Positions 1-7,490 of a DNA stretch of 64,000 nt are shown piece by piece. Location: positions 1 through 64,000 of the forward strand of contig JAYRWH010000018.1 in assembly GCA_041918155.1 (NCBI GenBank). Reading direction: 5' to 3'. Under the pieces are notes generated by a model that worked only from the letters and a program-made list of their open reading frames with translations, searched no databases and had not been told where the DNA came from. The translations under genes were made by a program, and so were the position numbers. The DNA comes from UBA668 sp041918155. GTDB lineage: Bacteria; Actinomycetota; Acidimicrobiia; Acidimicrobiales; Ilumatobacteraceae. Within the stretch, counting starts at the first letter, position 1. Every line of letters begins with the position of its first letter.

Positions 1-1
1 C

Positions 2-121
2 GAGCTGCAGCGTGCCAAGCCCGCTTCCGCCAAGGGCCGTTACCTGCGCAAGATCACGGTCAGCAGCACCATGGGCCCCGGCGTCAAGGTCGACATCAAC
101 CGCCTGCGCCCCGAGGTCTGA
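2..121 (+). CDS. rplA: 50S ribosomal protein L1, C-terminal end (5' end outside window)
   Basis: Only the last 39 codons are present, ending in TGA at 119-121. The tail contains the L1 C-terminal motif SSTMGPGVKVD, typical of the L1 protein that binds 23S rRNA at the L1 stalk. L1 normally sits directly upstream of rplJ (L10) and rplL, and both follow here, although about 1.2 kb away instead of adjacent. A toxin-antitoxin pair and an HNH gene fill that gap. No terminator is evident right after the stop. Identity is secure from the motif and the context. Confidence 0.9.
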   Translation, partial: ELQRAKPASAKGRYLRKITVSSTMGPGVKVDINRLRPEV

Positions 122-146
122 CACCCACGTCTCGAAGCCGCTCCCC

Positions 147-380
147 ATGAAGACGGCAATCTCCCTCCCGGACGCCACGTTCCGACGGGCCGACCTGGTG
201 GCGCGGCGGCTCGGCATCTCGCGCAGCGAGTTGTACGTGAAGGCCCTCGAGGCCTACCTCGGGCCTGCCACCGACGACGAGATCACGGCCAAGCTCAACG
301 AGGTCTACGCCGAGCAACCATCCGAACTGCAACCGGATCTGGCACGCGCGCAGCGGCAAGCCATCGGCGACACGTGGTGA
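147..380 (+). CDS. Ribbon-helix-helix antitoxin (MazE-like)
   Basis: A 77-residue protein starting at ATG 147, 25 nt after rplA. The N-terminal part (MKTAISLPDATFRRADLVAR) reads as a beta strand followed by two helices, the ribbon-helix-helix DNA-binding fold of MazE/VapB-type antitoxins. The acidic C-terminal half, with repeated Asp/Glu before ELQPDLARAQ, would wrap and neutralise the toxin. The gene overlaps the start of the MazF-like gene, the usual antitoxin-first, translationally coupled arrangement. By family precedent the complex would repress its own promoter. The antitoxin fold is inferred from this short sequence and the neighbour, not from a search. Confidence 0.75.
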   Translation: MKTAISLPDATFRRADLVARRLGISRSELYVKALEAYLGPATDDEITAKLNEVYAEQPSELQPDLARAQRQAIGDTW

Positions 381-685
381 TCCAACGAGGCGAGGTGTGG
401 TGGGCCGCCGGCCGCCCGGTGCTCGTCGTGCAGGCCGACGCGTTCAACAGTTCGCGAGTCAGTACGGTCGTGGTGGCGGTGATCACGTCGAATCTCGATC
501 TGGCGCGGGCACCCGGCAATGTTCTTGTTCGGCACGACGACAGTGGCCTGCCCCGCGATTCGGTGGTGAACGTCAGCCAACTCATCACCCTCGACAAGCG
601 CGACCTGGCCGAGCCGGCCGGCCGTATTAGCTTCGCTGTCCAACACCATGTCGACGAGGGGATTCGCGCCGTCCTCGCGCTGTGA
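374..685 (+). CDS. MazF/PemK-family endoribonuclease toxin
   Basis: A 103-residue protein with the MazF/PemK core: RGEVWWA at residues 5-11, PVLVVQADAFN, PGNVLV, then SGLPRDSVVNVSQLITLDK. In the family the conserved Arg of the first strand, the S-G-L segment and the S/T-Q near the dimer interface form the RNase site that cleaves mRNA. Two consecutive GTG codons (374 and 377) can start it. The second gives the classical GTGA overlap with the antitoxin stop. All family-defining segments look intact, so the pair is probably functional. It lies inside the ribosomal-protein cluster, an uncommon place for a toxin-antitoxin module. Confidence 0.85.
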   Translation: MVIQRGEVWWAAGRPVLVVQADAFNSSRVSTVVVAVITSNLDLARAPGNVLVRHDDSGLPRDSVVNVSQLITLDKRDLAEPAGRISFAVQHHVDEGIRAVLAL

Positions 686-690
686 CCGAC

Positions 691-1056
691 TCAAGGGGCG
701 AGGTCTGCGGGGAACTGCCGCGCCAGCGCCGCCTGGATCTCGATGTGACGCAACAGGAAGGTGCGTTCGTCGAGCCGCTTGCGTCGCATCCAGCCGGTGA
801 CTTCGTCGTTGCACTTGCTGGCATTGCACGAGGCACAGGCCGGCGCGATGTTGCCGAGTGTGTAGCGCCCGCCGCGGGAGATCGCCTGCACGCAGTCGCG
901 CTGCAGCGGCTTGTCCGTCGCGCCGCAGTACGCGCAGCCGCCCCACGCCTCCTTCAGCGCAGCCCATTGCTCGTCGCTGAGGTCGTGCTCGACCCGCTCC
1001 ATCCGGCGCTTGCGCCGACGGGCCACCCGGGCCTTGCGACTTCGATCCACCACCAT
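691..1056 (-). CDS. HNH endonuclease domain protein
   Basis: A 121-residue protein on the opposite strand to the ribosomal genes. After a very basic N-terminus (RSRKARVARRRKRRMER) comes a zinc-binding HNH module: CAYCG, an R-D-C-V segment in place of the usual D-H-V, GG-YTLGNIAPACASCNASKCN with the conserved Asn and second Cys pair. The first histidine-like position of the canonical motif is unclear, so catalysis is uncertain. ATG 1056 is chosen because a TACGCT -10 box lies 6 nt upstream, matching the leaderless pattern of other genes here. Upstream in-frame codons are Gly/Arg-rich and look non-coding. Such stand-alone HNH proteins are often mobile or phage-related; the role is unknown. Confidence 0.75.
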   Translation of the reverse strand: MVVDRSRKARVARRRKRRMERVEHDLSDEQWAALKEAWGGCAYCGATDKPLQRDCVQAISRGGRYTLGNIAPACASCNASKCNDEVTGWMRRKRLDERTFLLRHIEIQAALARQFPADLAP

Positions 1057-1062
1057 CGCCTC

Positions 1063-1068
1063 AGCGTA
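1063..1068 (-). promoter_or_regulatory. -10 box (TACGCT) of the HNH gene
   Basis: TACGCT on the minus strand ends 6 nt before the ATG at 1056. This matches TANNNT and places the transcription start at or next to the start codon. Confidence 0.5.
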
Positions 1069-1090
1069 GAGAGCCACTGCTCCACCGAGG

Positions 1091-1118
1091 TGTGACCCGC
1101 CCCTGGCGCCGTTAGCCT
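1091..1118 (+). promoter_or_regulatory. Candidate promoter for rplJ-rplL
   Basis: TGTGAC (1091-1096) and TAGCCT (1113-1118) are separated by 16 bp. The -10 fits the TANNNT form seen across the window; the -35 match is weak. Transcription from here would give an untranslated leader of roughly 185 nt before rplJ, the length expected for an L10 autoregulatory leader. Confidence 0.4.
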
Positions 1119-1309
1119 TGTGACGACAACTGAACCGGTCGCTCGCCACAGACCGCTGGCCCGTCCCACGGGGGACGGATTAATGGGAAGCATCCCACCA
1201 GCCGAGGTGAATACTTCGCCGGAAACGTTCACAGGTCTTCCTGCTGATCGCTCCTCGCGGTGTTCGCTGCACAAGCGAGCACCCCGAGTAGAAGCGAGAG
1301 GAGGAATAC
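1119..1309 (+). promoter_or_regulatory. L10-type autoregulatory mRNA leader upstream of rplJ
   Basis: This 191-nt gene-free stretch is rich in secondary structure. TGGGA/TCCCA pair around AGCA at 1182-1195. A 10-bp stem with one G-U pair joins 1259-1268 to 1274-1283. CTCCTC at 1251-1256 is complementary to the strong Shine-Dalgarno GAGAGGAGGA at 1296-1305. A long leader before rplJ to which the L10-L12 complex binds is established in other bacteria. That this one folds and works that way is inferred. The possible pairing of CTCCTC with the ribosome binding site suggests control of translation initiation. Confidence 0.5.
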
Positions 1310-1843
1310 ATGACTTCAGAGAAGCCCCGTGCAGAGAAGGTGGCGGTCGTGGAGGAAGTGGCAGCCAAGCTGGCCGCTGCCGATGCCGTGATCATCACCG
1401 AATACCGCGGTCTGCGGGTCGGCCAGATGGCCGGTCTGCGGCGCACCCTTCGTGGCGTCGGCGGCGAGTACAAGGTGTACAAGAACACCCTGGCCAGCCT
1501 CGGCGCGAAGAAGGCCGGTGTCGACGGTCTCGACAGCTTGCTCGTCGGCCCGTCGGGCATCACCTTCGTCAGCGGCGACATCGCCGCTGTCGCCAAGGCG
1601 TTGCGCGATGCCGCCAAGGCCAACCCGTTGCTCGTCATCAAGGGTGGCGCAATGGGCGGCAAAGTGCTGTCCGGCAAGGACGTCGAGGTGCTCGCCGATC
1701 TGCCCAGCCGCGACACGTTGCTGGCGATGTTCGCCGGTGCACTGCAGGCCCCGCTGGTCAAGACCGCCGGTCTGTTGCAGGCACTGCCCCGCAACTTCGC
1801 CTACGGCCTCAAGGCCCTCATCGATCAGAAGGAAGCTGCGTAG
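1310..1843 (+). CDS. rplJ: 50S ribosomal protein L10
   Basis: A 177-residue protein that forms the base of the L10(L12)n stalk, which recruits translation factors. The N-terminal part has the family signature AVIITEYRGLRVGQMAGLRR followed by EYKVYKNTLA and GPSGITF; the C-terminal helix binds L12 dimers. ATG 1310 is preceded by a strong GAGAGGAGGA ribosome binding site. The gene begins a two-gene unit with rplL. Its last codons and TAG stop lie inside an 18-bp sequence that is repeated 30 bp further on, in the rplJ-rplL gap. Expression is probably autoregulated through the leader. Confidence 0.96.
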   Translation: MTSEKPRAEKVAVVEEVAAKLAAADAVIITEYRGLRVGQMAGLRRTLRGVGGEYKVYKNTLASLGAKKAGVDGLDSLLVGPSGITFVSGDIAAVAKALRDAAKANPLLVIKGGAMGGKVLSGKDVEVLADLPSRDTLLAMFAGALQAPLVKTAGLLQALPRNFAYGLKALIDQKEAA

Positions 1844-1898
1844 CAGCTGACTCACCAAAGGGAAGCTGCGTAGCAGCTTCGCCCGCCGGCTCGGCCGG
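1831..1898 (+). repeat. Duplicated palindromic 18-mer and hairpins between rplJ and rplL
   Basis: GGAAGCTGCGTAGCAGCT occurs at 1831-1848, spanning the rplJ stop codon, and again exactly at 1861-1878. The second copy forms a perfect 8-bp hairpin (GAAGCTGC / GCAGCTTC around GTA). It is followed by a second hairpin, GCCGG / CCGGC at 1884-1898. There is no U-tract, so the structures look more suited to RNA processing, pausing or stability than to full termination. Confidence 0.7.
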
Positions 1899-1941
1899 CA
1901 ACCCCACGAATCAACAAGAACTCACCAGGAGAAACACCGCA

Positions 1942-2316
1942 ATGTCGAAGGAAAGCATCCTCGAAGAAATCAGCAAGCTGACCGTGATCGAGCTGAAGGA
2001 ACTGCTCGACGCGTTCGAAGAGAAGTTCGGCGTGACCGCCGCTGCCCCGGTGGCCGTCGCCGCCGCCGGTGGTGGCGCTGCCGCTGCCCCGGCCGAAGAG
2101 GAGAAGGACGAGTTCGACGTCGTCCTCAAGGACGCCGGCGCCCAGAAGATCCAGGTCATCAAGGTCGTGCGCGAGCTCACCAGCCTGGGCCTGAAGGAGG
2201 CCAAGGACCTCGTGGACGCGGCCCCCAAGGCCGTCCTGGAGAAGGCCACCAAGGATGCCGCGGCCGCAGCCAAGGCCAAGCTCGAAGAGGCCGGCGCGGT
2301 CGTCGAAGTCAAGTGA
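1942..2316 (+). CDS. rplL: 50S ribosomal protein L7/L12
   Basis: A 124-residue protein of normal length for the stalk protein that contacts EF-Tu, EF-G and IF2. Domains in order: an N-terminal dimerisation helix pair (KLTVIELKELLDAFEEKFGV), an Ala/Gly-rich hinge around residues 35-52, and the C-terminal factor-binding domain with the conserved KIQVIKVVRELTSLGLKEAK. A weak CCAGGAGA ribosome binding site precedes ATG 1942. It is co-transcribed with rplJ, and the hairpin pair between them may tune the excess of L12 over L10. A strong terminator follows. Confidence 0.97.
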   Translation: MSKESILEEISKLTVIELKELLDAFEEKFGVTAAAPVAVAAAGGGAAAAPAEEEKDEFDVVLKDAGAQKIQVIKVVRELTSLGLKEAKDLVDAAPKAVLEKATKDAAAAAKAKLEEAGAVVEVK

Positions 2317-2342
2317 TCACTGCGGCTTGCGCCGCGCTGATT

Positions 2343-2396
2343 GCAGCCGACGGAGCCTGGGGTCCGCCCCCGGTTTCGTCGGCTGCGTTCGTTTTC
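2343..2396 (+). terminator. Rho-independent-type terminator after rplL
   Basis: A perfect 10-bp stem, GCAGCCGACG (2343-2352) with CGTCGGCTGC (2377-2386), encloses a G/C-rich loop that can fold further and is followed by GTTCGTTTTCC. It separates the ribosomal transcript from the envelope genes. Strong stem, partial U-tract. Confidence 0.75.
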
Positions 2397-2436
2397 CGTG
2401 GTGAGGGCCCGGCGAACGAACCGCCATACTGACCGG

Positions 2437-3819
2437 ATGGATTCGCGGGTGCCGCCCACCTTCCCGTCGGATCGGGGCGCGCGCCGCGACATGCCGCGCG
2501 TCCTGCAGCATCAGTACCGGCGGCTCGACGCGCACGGCTTCCGCTTCCTGTTCGTGCTCGACGCGCTCGCGCTGTTCGGCTTCGCCGTGCTCACCGGGCT
2601 GGCCCGCTTCGGCGTGCCGTGGGAGGGTCGTTCGTCGGCGGACTTCACGTGGCGCTTCGCGGCGGTCACCGTGCTGCAGATCGTGGTCTGCTATTTCGCC
2701 GGCTTGTACGAACGCGAACCGCGCCTCGGTGCCCGTTCATGGGTGTCGAAGGCGGTGACGTCGATGGCCATCGGCGTGGGCGTGCAGGCCGCGTTGATCG
2801 CGCTCGACGTGTACCTGATGCCGCGCGGCAACCTGCTGCCGTGGGCGATCGTCGCCACGGTGGCGCTGATCCTGAACCGCGCGGTCAGCCGCCGCTTGGC
2901 CGCGCGCCGCCACGGACCGGTGCGCGTCGCGCTGGTCGGCGACGCCGAAGCGATCGAGCTCGCCCGCCGCCACTTCGCCGCCGCGCACGAGACCGCGGTG
3001 GTGGCGTGCACACTGCCCTCCATCGTCGGGCTCACCAGCTCGGTTGCGGCGCATCAGGTCACCGATGTGCTGTTGCTCGATGTCGAGGCGTTCAACGACG
3101 TGTTCCCCCATCCGCTCACCGAACTGGAGGCGCAGGGCGTCAGCTTCCTGCAGCGGGTGGGCGCGCAGGAGACGCTGCTCGGCCTCAATGAGGTGCGCGA
3201 GGTGGCCGGGCTGCCGTGTGTGCGCCTGCGCAGCCACAGCCTGCCCAACCACCAGCACCGGCTGAAGCGTGGTTTCGACCTGTTGCTGCTGTTGCTGCTG
3301 GCGGTGCCGGCACTGCTGGCGGGTGCGTTGCTGGCCTGCTGGGTGCGGCTGCGTGCCGGGGCGCCCGTGCTGTACCGCCAGGTGCGCACCGGCAAGGACG
3401 GCGTGCCGTTCCAGCTGGTCAAGTTCCGCACGATGCGCCGCGACGCCGAGCAGCACGGTGCCGAGCTCGCCACCGCCAGCGACACTCGAGTGGTGCCCGG
3501 CGTCGCGTGGATGCGTTCCACCCGTTGCGACGAGCTGCCACAGTTGTGGAACGTGCTGCGCGGTGAGATGTCGATCGTCGGCCCGCGGCCCGAGCGCCCC
3601 GAGTTCACCGCCGAGTTCGCCCGCCGCATCCCCGGCTACACCCGCCGCTCGGAGCTGCCGCCCGGTATCACCGGCCTGGCGCAGGTGAGTGGCCGCTACC
3701 ACACCGATGCCGCCTACAAGGTGGGCTACGACCTGCAGTACGTGTCCAACTGGTCGCCGCTGCTCGACCTGCAGATCCTGCTGCGCACCGTCTGGGTGAT
3801 CGTGATGCGCCGTGTCTGA
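2437..3819 (+). CDS. Polyprenyl-phosphate sugar-1-phosphate transferase (WbaP/WcaJ type)
   Basis: A 460-residue membrane enzyme that would start a surface-glycan repeat unit by moving a sugar-1-phosphate from a nucleotide sugar to undecaprenyl phosphate. Four hydrophobic segments lie at about residues 38-58, 74-91, 105-127 and 133-147, followed by a soluble Rossmann-like region. The C-terminal catalytic domain starts with a membrane re-entrant helix (KRGFDLLLLLLLAVPALL) and contains QVRTGKDGVPF, KFRTM, the signature CDELPQLWNVL and IVGPRPERPEF. ATG 2437 is taken because upstream codons run into the terminator; ATG 2491 is possible. It overlaps the following glycosyltransferase by 8 nt. The sugar specificity cannot be read from sequence. 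Confidence 0.9.
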   Translation: MDSRVPPTFPSDRGARRDMPRVLQHQYRRLDAHGFRFLFVLDALALFGFAVLTGLARFGVPWEGRSSADFTWRFAAVTVLQIVVCYFAGLYEREPRLGARSWVSKAVTSMAIGVGVQAALIALDVYLMPRGNLLPWAIVATVALILNRAVSRRLAARRHGPVRVALVGDAEAIELARRHFAAAHETAVVACTLPSIVGLTSSVAAHQVTDVLLLDVEAFNDVFPHPLTELEAQGVSFLQRVGAQETLLGLNEVREVAGLPCVRLRSHSLPNHQHRLKRGFDLLLLLLLAVPALLAGALLACWVRLRAGAPVLYRQVRTGKDGVPFQLVKFRTMRRDAEQHGAELATASDTRVVPGVAWMRSTRCDELPQLWNVLRGEMSIVGPRPERPEFTAEFARRIPGYTRRSELPPGITGLAQVSGRYHTDAAYKVGYDLQYVSNWSPLLDLQILLRTVWVIVMRRV

Positions 3820-4828
3820 ACCGCGCCCGCTGCCGCGGGTCACGGTGGTGATCCCGTGTTTCAACGAGGTCGGCCACATCGCGGCCTGTTTGGACGACGT
3901 GTTCGCCCAGGACTATCCCGGCGAGCTGCTCGATGTGATCGTGGCCGACGGGATGAGCACGGACGGCACCCGCGCGGTGCTCGCCGAGCTGGCGGCGCGC
4001 TGGCCGCAGCGGCTGCAGGTGATCGACAACCCACAGCGGCGGCAGGCCGCCGCCCTGGCGGCGATGGTGGAGCTCGCCACCGGCGACATCATCGTGCGCG
4101 TCGACGTACACGCCCGCTACGCGCCCGACTATGTGCGCCAATGCGTGGCGGTGGGGGCCGAGACCGGCGCCGACAACGTGGGCGGCGCGATGCGCCCGCT
4201 CGCCAGCACCCCGTTCCAGCAGGCGTTGTGCCGGGCACTCGCCAGCCGCCTGGCCGTGGGCAACGCGGGCTACCGCGACGCCGAACAGGAGGGCTGGGTC
4301 GACACCGTGTTCCTGGGGGCGTTCCGGCGCGACGTGTTCACCCGTTTCGGCAACTTCGACCCGCTGGCGAGCCCGAACGAGGACGCCGAGCTCAACCAGC
4401 GCATCCTGCAGGGTGGCGGGCGCATCTACCTCAGCAAGAAGATCATCGTGCACTACGTGCCGCGGTCGGGTTGGCGGTCGCTCGCCCGCCAGTACTTCCG
4501 CTACGGCATGGGCCGGGCGCGCACCACCCTGAAGCACCGCCGGCTGCCCACCGTGCGGCCGTTACTGCCGTTCGCCCTGGTGGTGGGCGGTGTGGTGCTG
4601 GTGGCCACCTCGCGTTGGCACCCGCTCACCCGCTGGGCGGCCGGCGCGTATCTGGCTGTCTGCCTGGCCGAGGCGACGCGTGTCACATGTACGGGCGAAA
4701 CCGGGCCGATCGACCGGATTCCTGCCGTTGCCGGCATCTTTCCGGTCATGCACGCCAGCCACGGTATGGGGTTCGCCGTCGGCCTGCTGCGCTATGCGCT
4801 GCGGCCCGATTGGGGCCGAGAGCGGTGA
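3812..4828 (+). CDS. GT2-family glycosyltransferase (ExoA-like)
   Basis: A 338-residue protein with a GT-A domain of family 2. It opens with VTVVIPCFNEVGHIAACLDDV, has a nucleotide-binding VADGMSTDGT segment, a V-D-V-H metal-site region, and NEDAELNQRIL as the probable catalytic ED motif. Two C-terminal hydrophobic segments (around PLLPFALVVGGVVLVATS and AAGAYLAVCLAEA) anchor it to the inner face of the membrane. GTG 3812 overlaps the upstream sugar transferase by 8 nt, so the two are translationally coupled and likely act in sequence on the same lipid-linked glycan. The overall pattern resembles succinoglycan ExoA. Donor and acceptor are unknown. Confidence 0.88.
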   Translation: MSEPRPLPRVTVVIPCFNEVGHIAACLDDVFAQDYPGELLDVIVADGMSTDGTRAVLAELAARWPQRLQVIDNPQRRQAAALAAMVELATGDIIVRVDVHARYAPDYVRQCVAVGAETGADNVGGAMRPLASTPFQQALCRALASRLAVGNAGYRDAEQEGWVDTVFLGAFRRDVFTRFGNFDPLASPNEDAELNQRILQGGGRIYLSKKIIVHYVPRSGWRSLARQYFRYGMGRARTTLKHRRLPTVRPLLPFALVVGGVVLVATSRWHPLTRWAAGAYLAVCLAEATRVTCTGETGPIDRIPAVAGIFPVMHASHGMGFAVGLLRYALRPDWGRER

Positions 4829-4954
4829 CCGAGCGGTCGCGGAAGAAAGTTCGCCACGGGATGTCACAGCGGGCGCGCAGCCGCGGTTAGACTCCTTGAA
4901 GCAATACACCCAGCGCGCGGACCAGCTAGGCGAGCGTGTCTTTTGAGCCAATGT

Positions 4955-4975
4955 CCGGATACCCCGGGTATTCGG
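4955..4975. promoter_or_regulatory. Near-perfect palindrome upstream of the first cell-wall-binding protein gene
   Basis: In the 189-bp gap 4829-5017 the only strong dyad is centred on ATACCC-C-GGGTAT, extended outward by CCG/CGG. It lies 42 bp before the start codon and could bind a dimeric regulator. A TAGACT (4888-4893) further upstream is a possible -10 box without a convincing -35. Function is inferred. Confidence 0.35.
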
Positions 4976-5017
4976 CACTGACCCATCAAGACAACCACAA
5001 ACCATGGAGGAATTCCC

Positions 5018-7387
5018 TTGAGGAACACATCAAGGCGTACGAAGCTGATCGGCGGTGCACTTCTTGCTGCAGCCGTCGCGGCGACGTCCATCGCCACTGT
5101 AACCACGGTGTCGGCCGACATCGGCGACGTCCCTTATACCAACGCCTTCATCCGCGTGCAGCCCGCGCCGGCACCGAACGGGACCTGGGAAGACCAGCCC
5201 GTTCCGTCCATCCAGCAAGGCGCTACGAGTGCCGCTGCGTCCTCGGTGCAGATCCTGATCCCCACCAACTGGGAGTCGGGCGACATCATCACCCTGCAGG
5301 TGCAGGCCGACGGCGCGCCCCACGCGACCAACTGCTTGAGCGCTGCGCAGTCGATCAGCTTTGCCGGCCCGTACGGCGCAGCTGACGTCGTCGCGGCAAA
5401 TATTCCGTACCTCGACGCCAACGGCTGGGGCTTCGGCGATGGTGGCGACACCCTGGCCAACGCTCCGACGAACGGCCCGGCCAACAACCCGGACCCGAAG
5501 ACACCTGATCCCACACCGTCCGTGAAGCCCACCTTCACCGTGGCGCTCACCACCTCGCCGAGTTGCGTGGGTGTCGGTGTGACCGACCAGATCCAGCTCA
5601 CGTTCAGCAACACCGCGACCGTTGTCGACGGTGGCCAGTACGAGATCACCTTCAGCAACATCAAGTACAACGTCGGTGCTGCTGTCACTCCCGGTCCCGT
5701 GCATGTGATCCCGTTCGCCCGTCAGGCAGTCGACGGTGCCCCCGGGACGTACCTCTCGATTCCCACGTTCGGTGCCAATATGCCCAGCGGCGGCAACATC
5801 TACGCTCCGCAGTTCGCCCCGTTCTGGACCGACAACGCGTACATCGCCCCGGTCACCCTTGAGGCGACGGGAACTAACATTGTCGCTGACAACTTCCCCC
5901 AGCCGTTGGGTACCATCACGCTGACCGAGAAGGCAGCCGACGCTCTGGGTAGCGGCAACCATCTCATTTGCCTGGACGTTGCTGGTTCGCCCGCAATCAC
6001 CATCGCGAACCCGGTGACGGCTGCCGGTACCGGCCTCAATGTCGGTGGCAACGTTACGGCTGTCGCGGCAGGCAACTGCATCACCATTACGATCAACAAT
6101 GCGAACAACGCAGCCATCGGTACGGTGACGCTCTCCGGTTTGGTCGCCAATACGATGACGGCTGGAACCATTTCGGTTTCACTCGTGTCGGGCGCAGGTA
6201 ACTGGCAGAGCTACTTGAACCCCGATGATCAGGATGACGGCGAGTCGGGCGTTTACTCCGACGTCAACGTCGGCACCTATCCCAAGGCTGCCTTCGGCGT
6301 GGTCGTCGCTGTGCCGCAGCGCATCGGCGGCGCCGATCGCTACGAGACCTCGGCGAAGATCGCCGCCAACGTGACGTCCTGCACCGAGTGGGCAGTGGTT
6401 GTCTCCGGTGCGTCGTACCCCGACGCACTTTCGGCCAACTTCCTTGCCGGCGCCCTCGCCGCGAACACCCCCGATGATGTGCCGGTGCTCCTGGTGGGTA
6501 CCGATTCGGTGCCGGCGGCTGTGTCTGCCTACATCAGCGCCGCTGGCGTGAAGAACGTCTACATCGTTGGTGGTACCTCGGCCGTGTCGGCTGCGGTGGA
6601 ATCGGCGTTGAAGGCAACCCCGGCCACGAAGTGCACCGGTGCCAGCGCCGTCAACTCGACCAACCCGGTGCCGAACCAGAAGCTCCTCGTGGTTCGTGTG
6701 GCTGGTGCCAACCGTTACGCCACCAACCGGGCCGCGGTCAACCTTGGATCGGACATCTTCCCGGTCAACTCGAACATGAGGCAGCTCGAGTTCCTGACGG
6801 CCGCCAAGCACACCGCGATCGTGGCCACCGGTACGGCATTTGCCGACGCCCTGGCCGCCGGCCCGGCTGTGTACGACGGTCTGCCGCTGATCCTCACTAG
6901 TGGCGAGTCGCTGTCGCCGGAGGCCGCGCTGGCCCTCACCGACAACGACATCACGCAGGTCATCATCGTCGGTGGCACCTCGGCCGTCAGTGACGCAGTG
7001 AAGGCGCAGATTGTTGCACTCGGCATCCACGCCGAGCGCATCAGCGGTGCCGATCGCTACGCCACCGCTACGGCGTTCGCCGACTTCCTGGCCAAGGGTG
7101 CTCCCGTGGCCGCGGTTGCCGGTGCCTTCGACGGCGGCCTGGGCTGGGGTGCCGCGACGCACGTCCTGCTGGCTTCGGGTACGAATTTCGCGGATGCGCT
7201 GTCCGCCGGCCCGCTGTCTTACGGCTGGAGTGCGCCGATCATCCTCACCGAGCCGACCGTCCTGTCGGCCAACTCGCAGACCTGGTTGGTTGCCCACAAG
7301 GCCGCCATCGGCTATGTGACGGCCCTGGGCCTTGGCTCGGCGATCTCGACGTCGGTCCTGAATGCCGCCAACACAGCGATCAGCTGA
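5018..7387 (+). CDS. Secreted protein with three C-terminal cell-wall-binding (CWB2) repeats
   Basis: A 789-residue exported protein. A Sec signal peptide (basic start, hydrophobic 10-30, cleavage probably after VSA at 33) precedes a region of about 400 residues rich in Thr, Asn and Gly with beta-strand character and no recognised domain. Three tandem CWB2 (PF04122-type) repeats begin near residues 434, 559 and 673, each with the R-I/V-G/A-G-x-[DN]-RY[EA]T start, an FADAL-type core and an IVGGTSAVS-type strand. In Gram-positive surface proteins these modules bind secondary wall polymers. It starts at TTG 5018, supported by GGAGG 8 nt upstream. A surface-layer-like role is likely given the adjacent glycan genes. 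Confidence 0.85.
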   Translation: MRNTSRRTKLIGGALLAAAVAATSIATVTTVSADIGDVPYTNAFIRVQPAPAPNGTWEDQPVPSIQQGATSAAASSVQILIPTNWESGDIITLQVQADGAPHATNCLSAAQSISFAGPYGAADVVAANIPYLDANGWGFGDGGDTLANAPTNGPANNPDPKTPDPTPSVKPTFTVALTTSPSCVGVGVTDQIQLTFSNTATVVDGGQYEITFSNIKYNVGAAVTPGPVHVIPFARQAVDGAPGTYLSIPTFGANMPSGGNIYAPQFAPFWTDNAYIAPVTLEATGTNIVADNFPQPLGTITLTEKAADALGSGNHLICLDVAGSPAITIANPVTAAGTGLNVGGNVTAVAAGNCITITINNANNAAIGTVTLSGLVANTMTAGTISVSLVSGAGNWQSYLNPDDQDDGESGVYSDVNVGTYPKAAFGVVVAVPQRIGGADRYETSAKIAANVTSCTEWAVVVSGASYPDALSANFLAGALAANTPDDVPVLLVGTDSVPAAVSAYISAAGVKNVYIVGGTSAVSAAVESALKATPATKCTGASAVNSTNPVPNQKLLVVRVAGANRYATNRAAVNLGSDIFPVNSNMRQLEFLTAAKHTAIVATGTAFADALAAGPAVYDGLPLILTSGESLSPEAALALTDNDITQVIIVGGTSAVSDAVKAQIVALGIHAERISGADRYATATAFADFLAKGAPVAAVAGAFDGGLGWGAATHVLLASGTNFADALSAGPLSYGWSAPIILTEPTVLSANSQTWLVAHKAAIGYVTALGLGSAISTSVLNAANTAIS

Positions 7388-7398
7388 TATGGCAATGA

Positions 7399-7475
7399 CA
7401 TTGCGCCGCTCCTCGAGCGGCACAATGTGAATGAGAAGTAGAGAAAGGGGGCCGATCCGCAAGGATAGGCCCCCT
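7399..7475. terminator. Two hairpins between convergent genes
   Basis: The first stem is 13 bp with one mismatch (CATTGCGCCGCTC at 7399-7411 with 7415-7427). The second, AGGGGGCC / GGCCCCCT at 7446-7453 and 7468-7475, has an inner ATCC/GGAT pairing and a GCAA loop. They lie between the rightward surface-protein gene and the leftward glycosyltransferase gene and can act in both directions. U-tracts are poor. Confidence 0.65.
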
Positions 7476-7490
7476 CCTCGTTTGCCGGCG

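Noticed and set aside
1120..2316. 398-codon frame joining the leader, rplJ antiframe and rplL
   Set aside because: The upstream part is out of frame with rplJ; only the last 124 codons are rplL, which has its own start and ribosome binding site.
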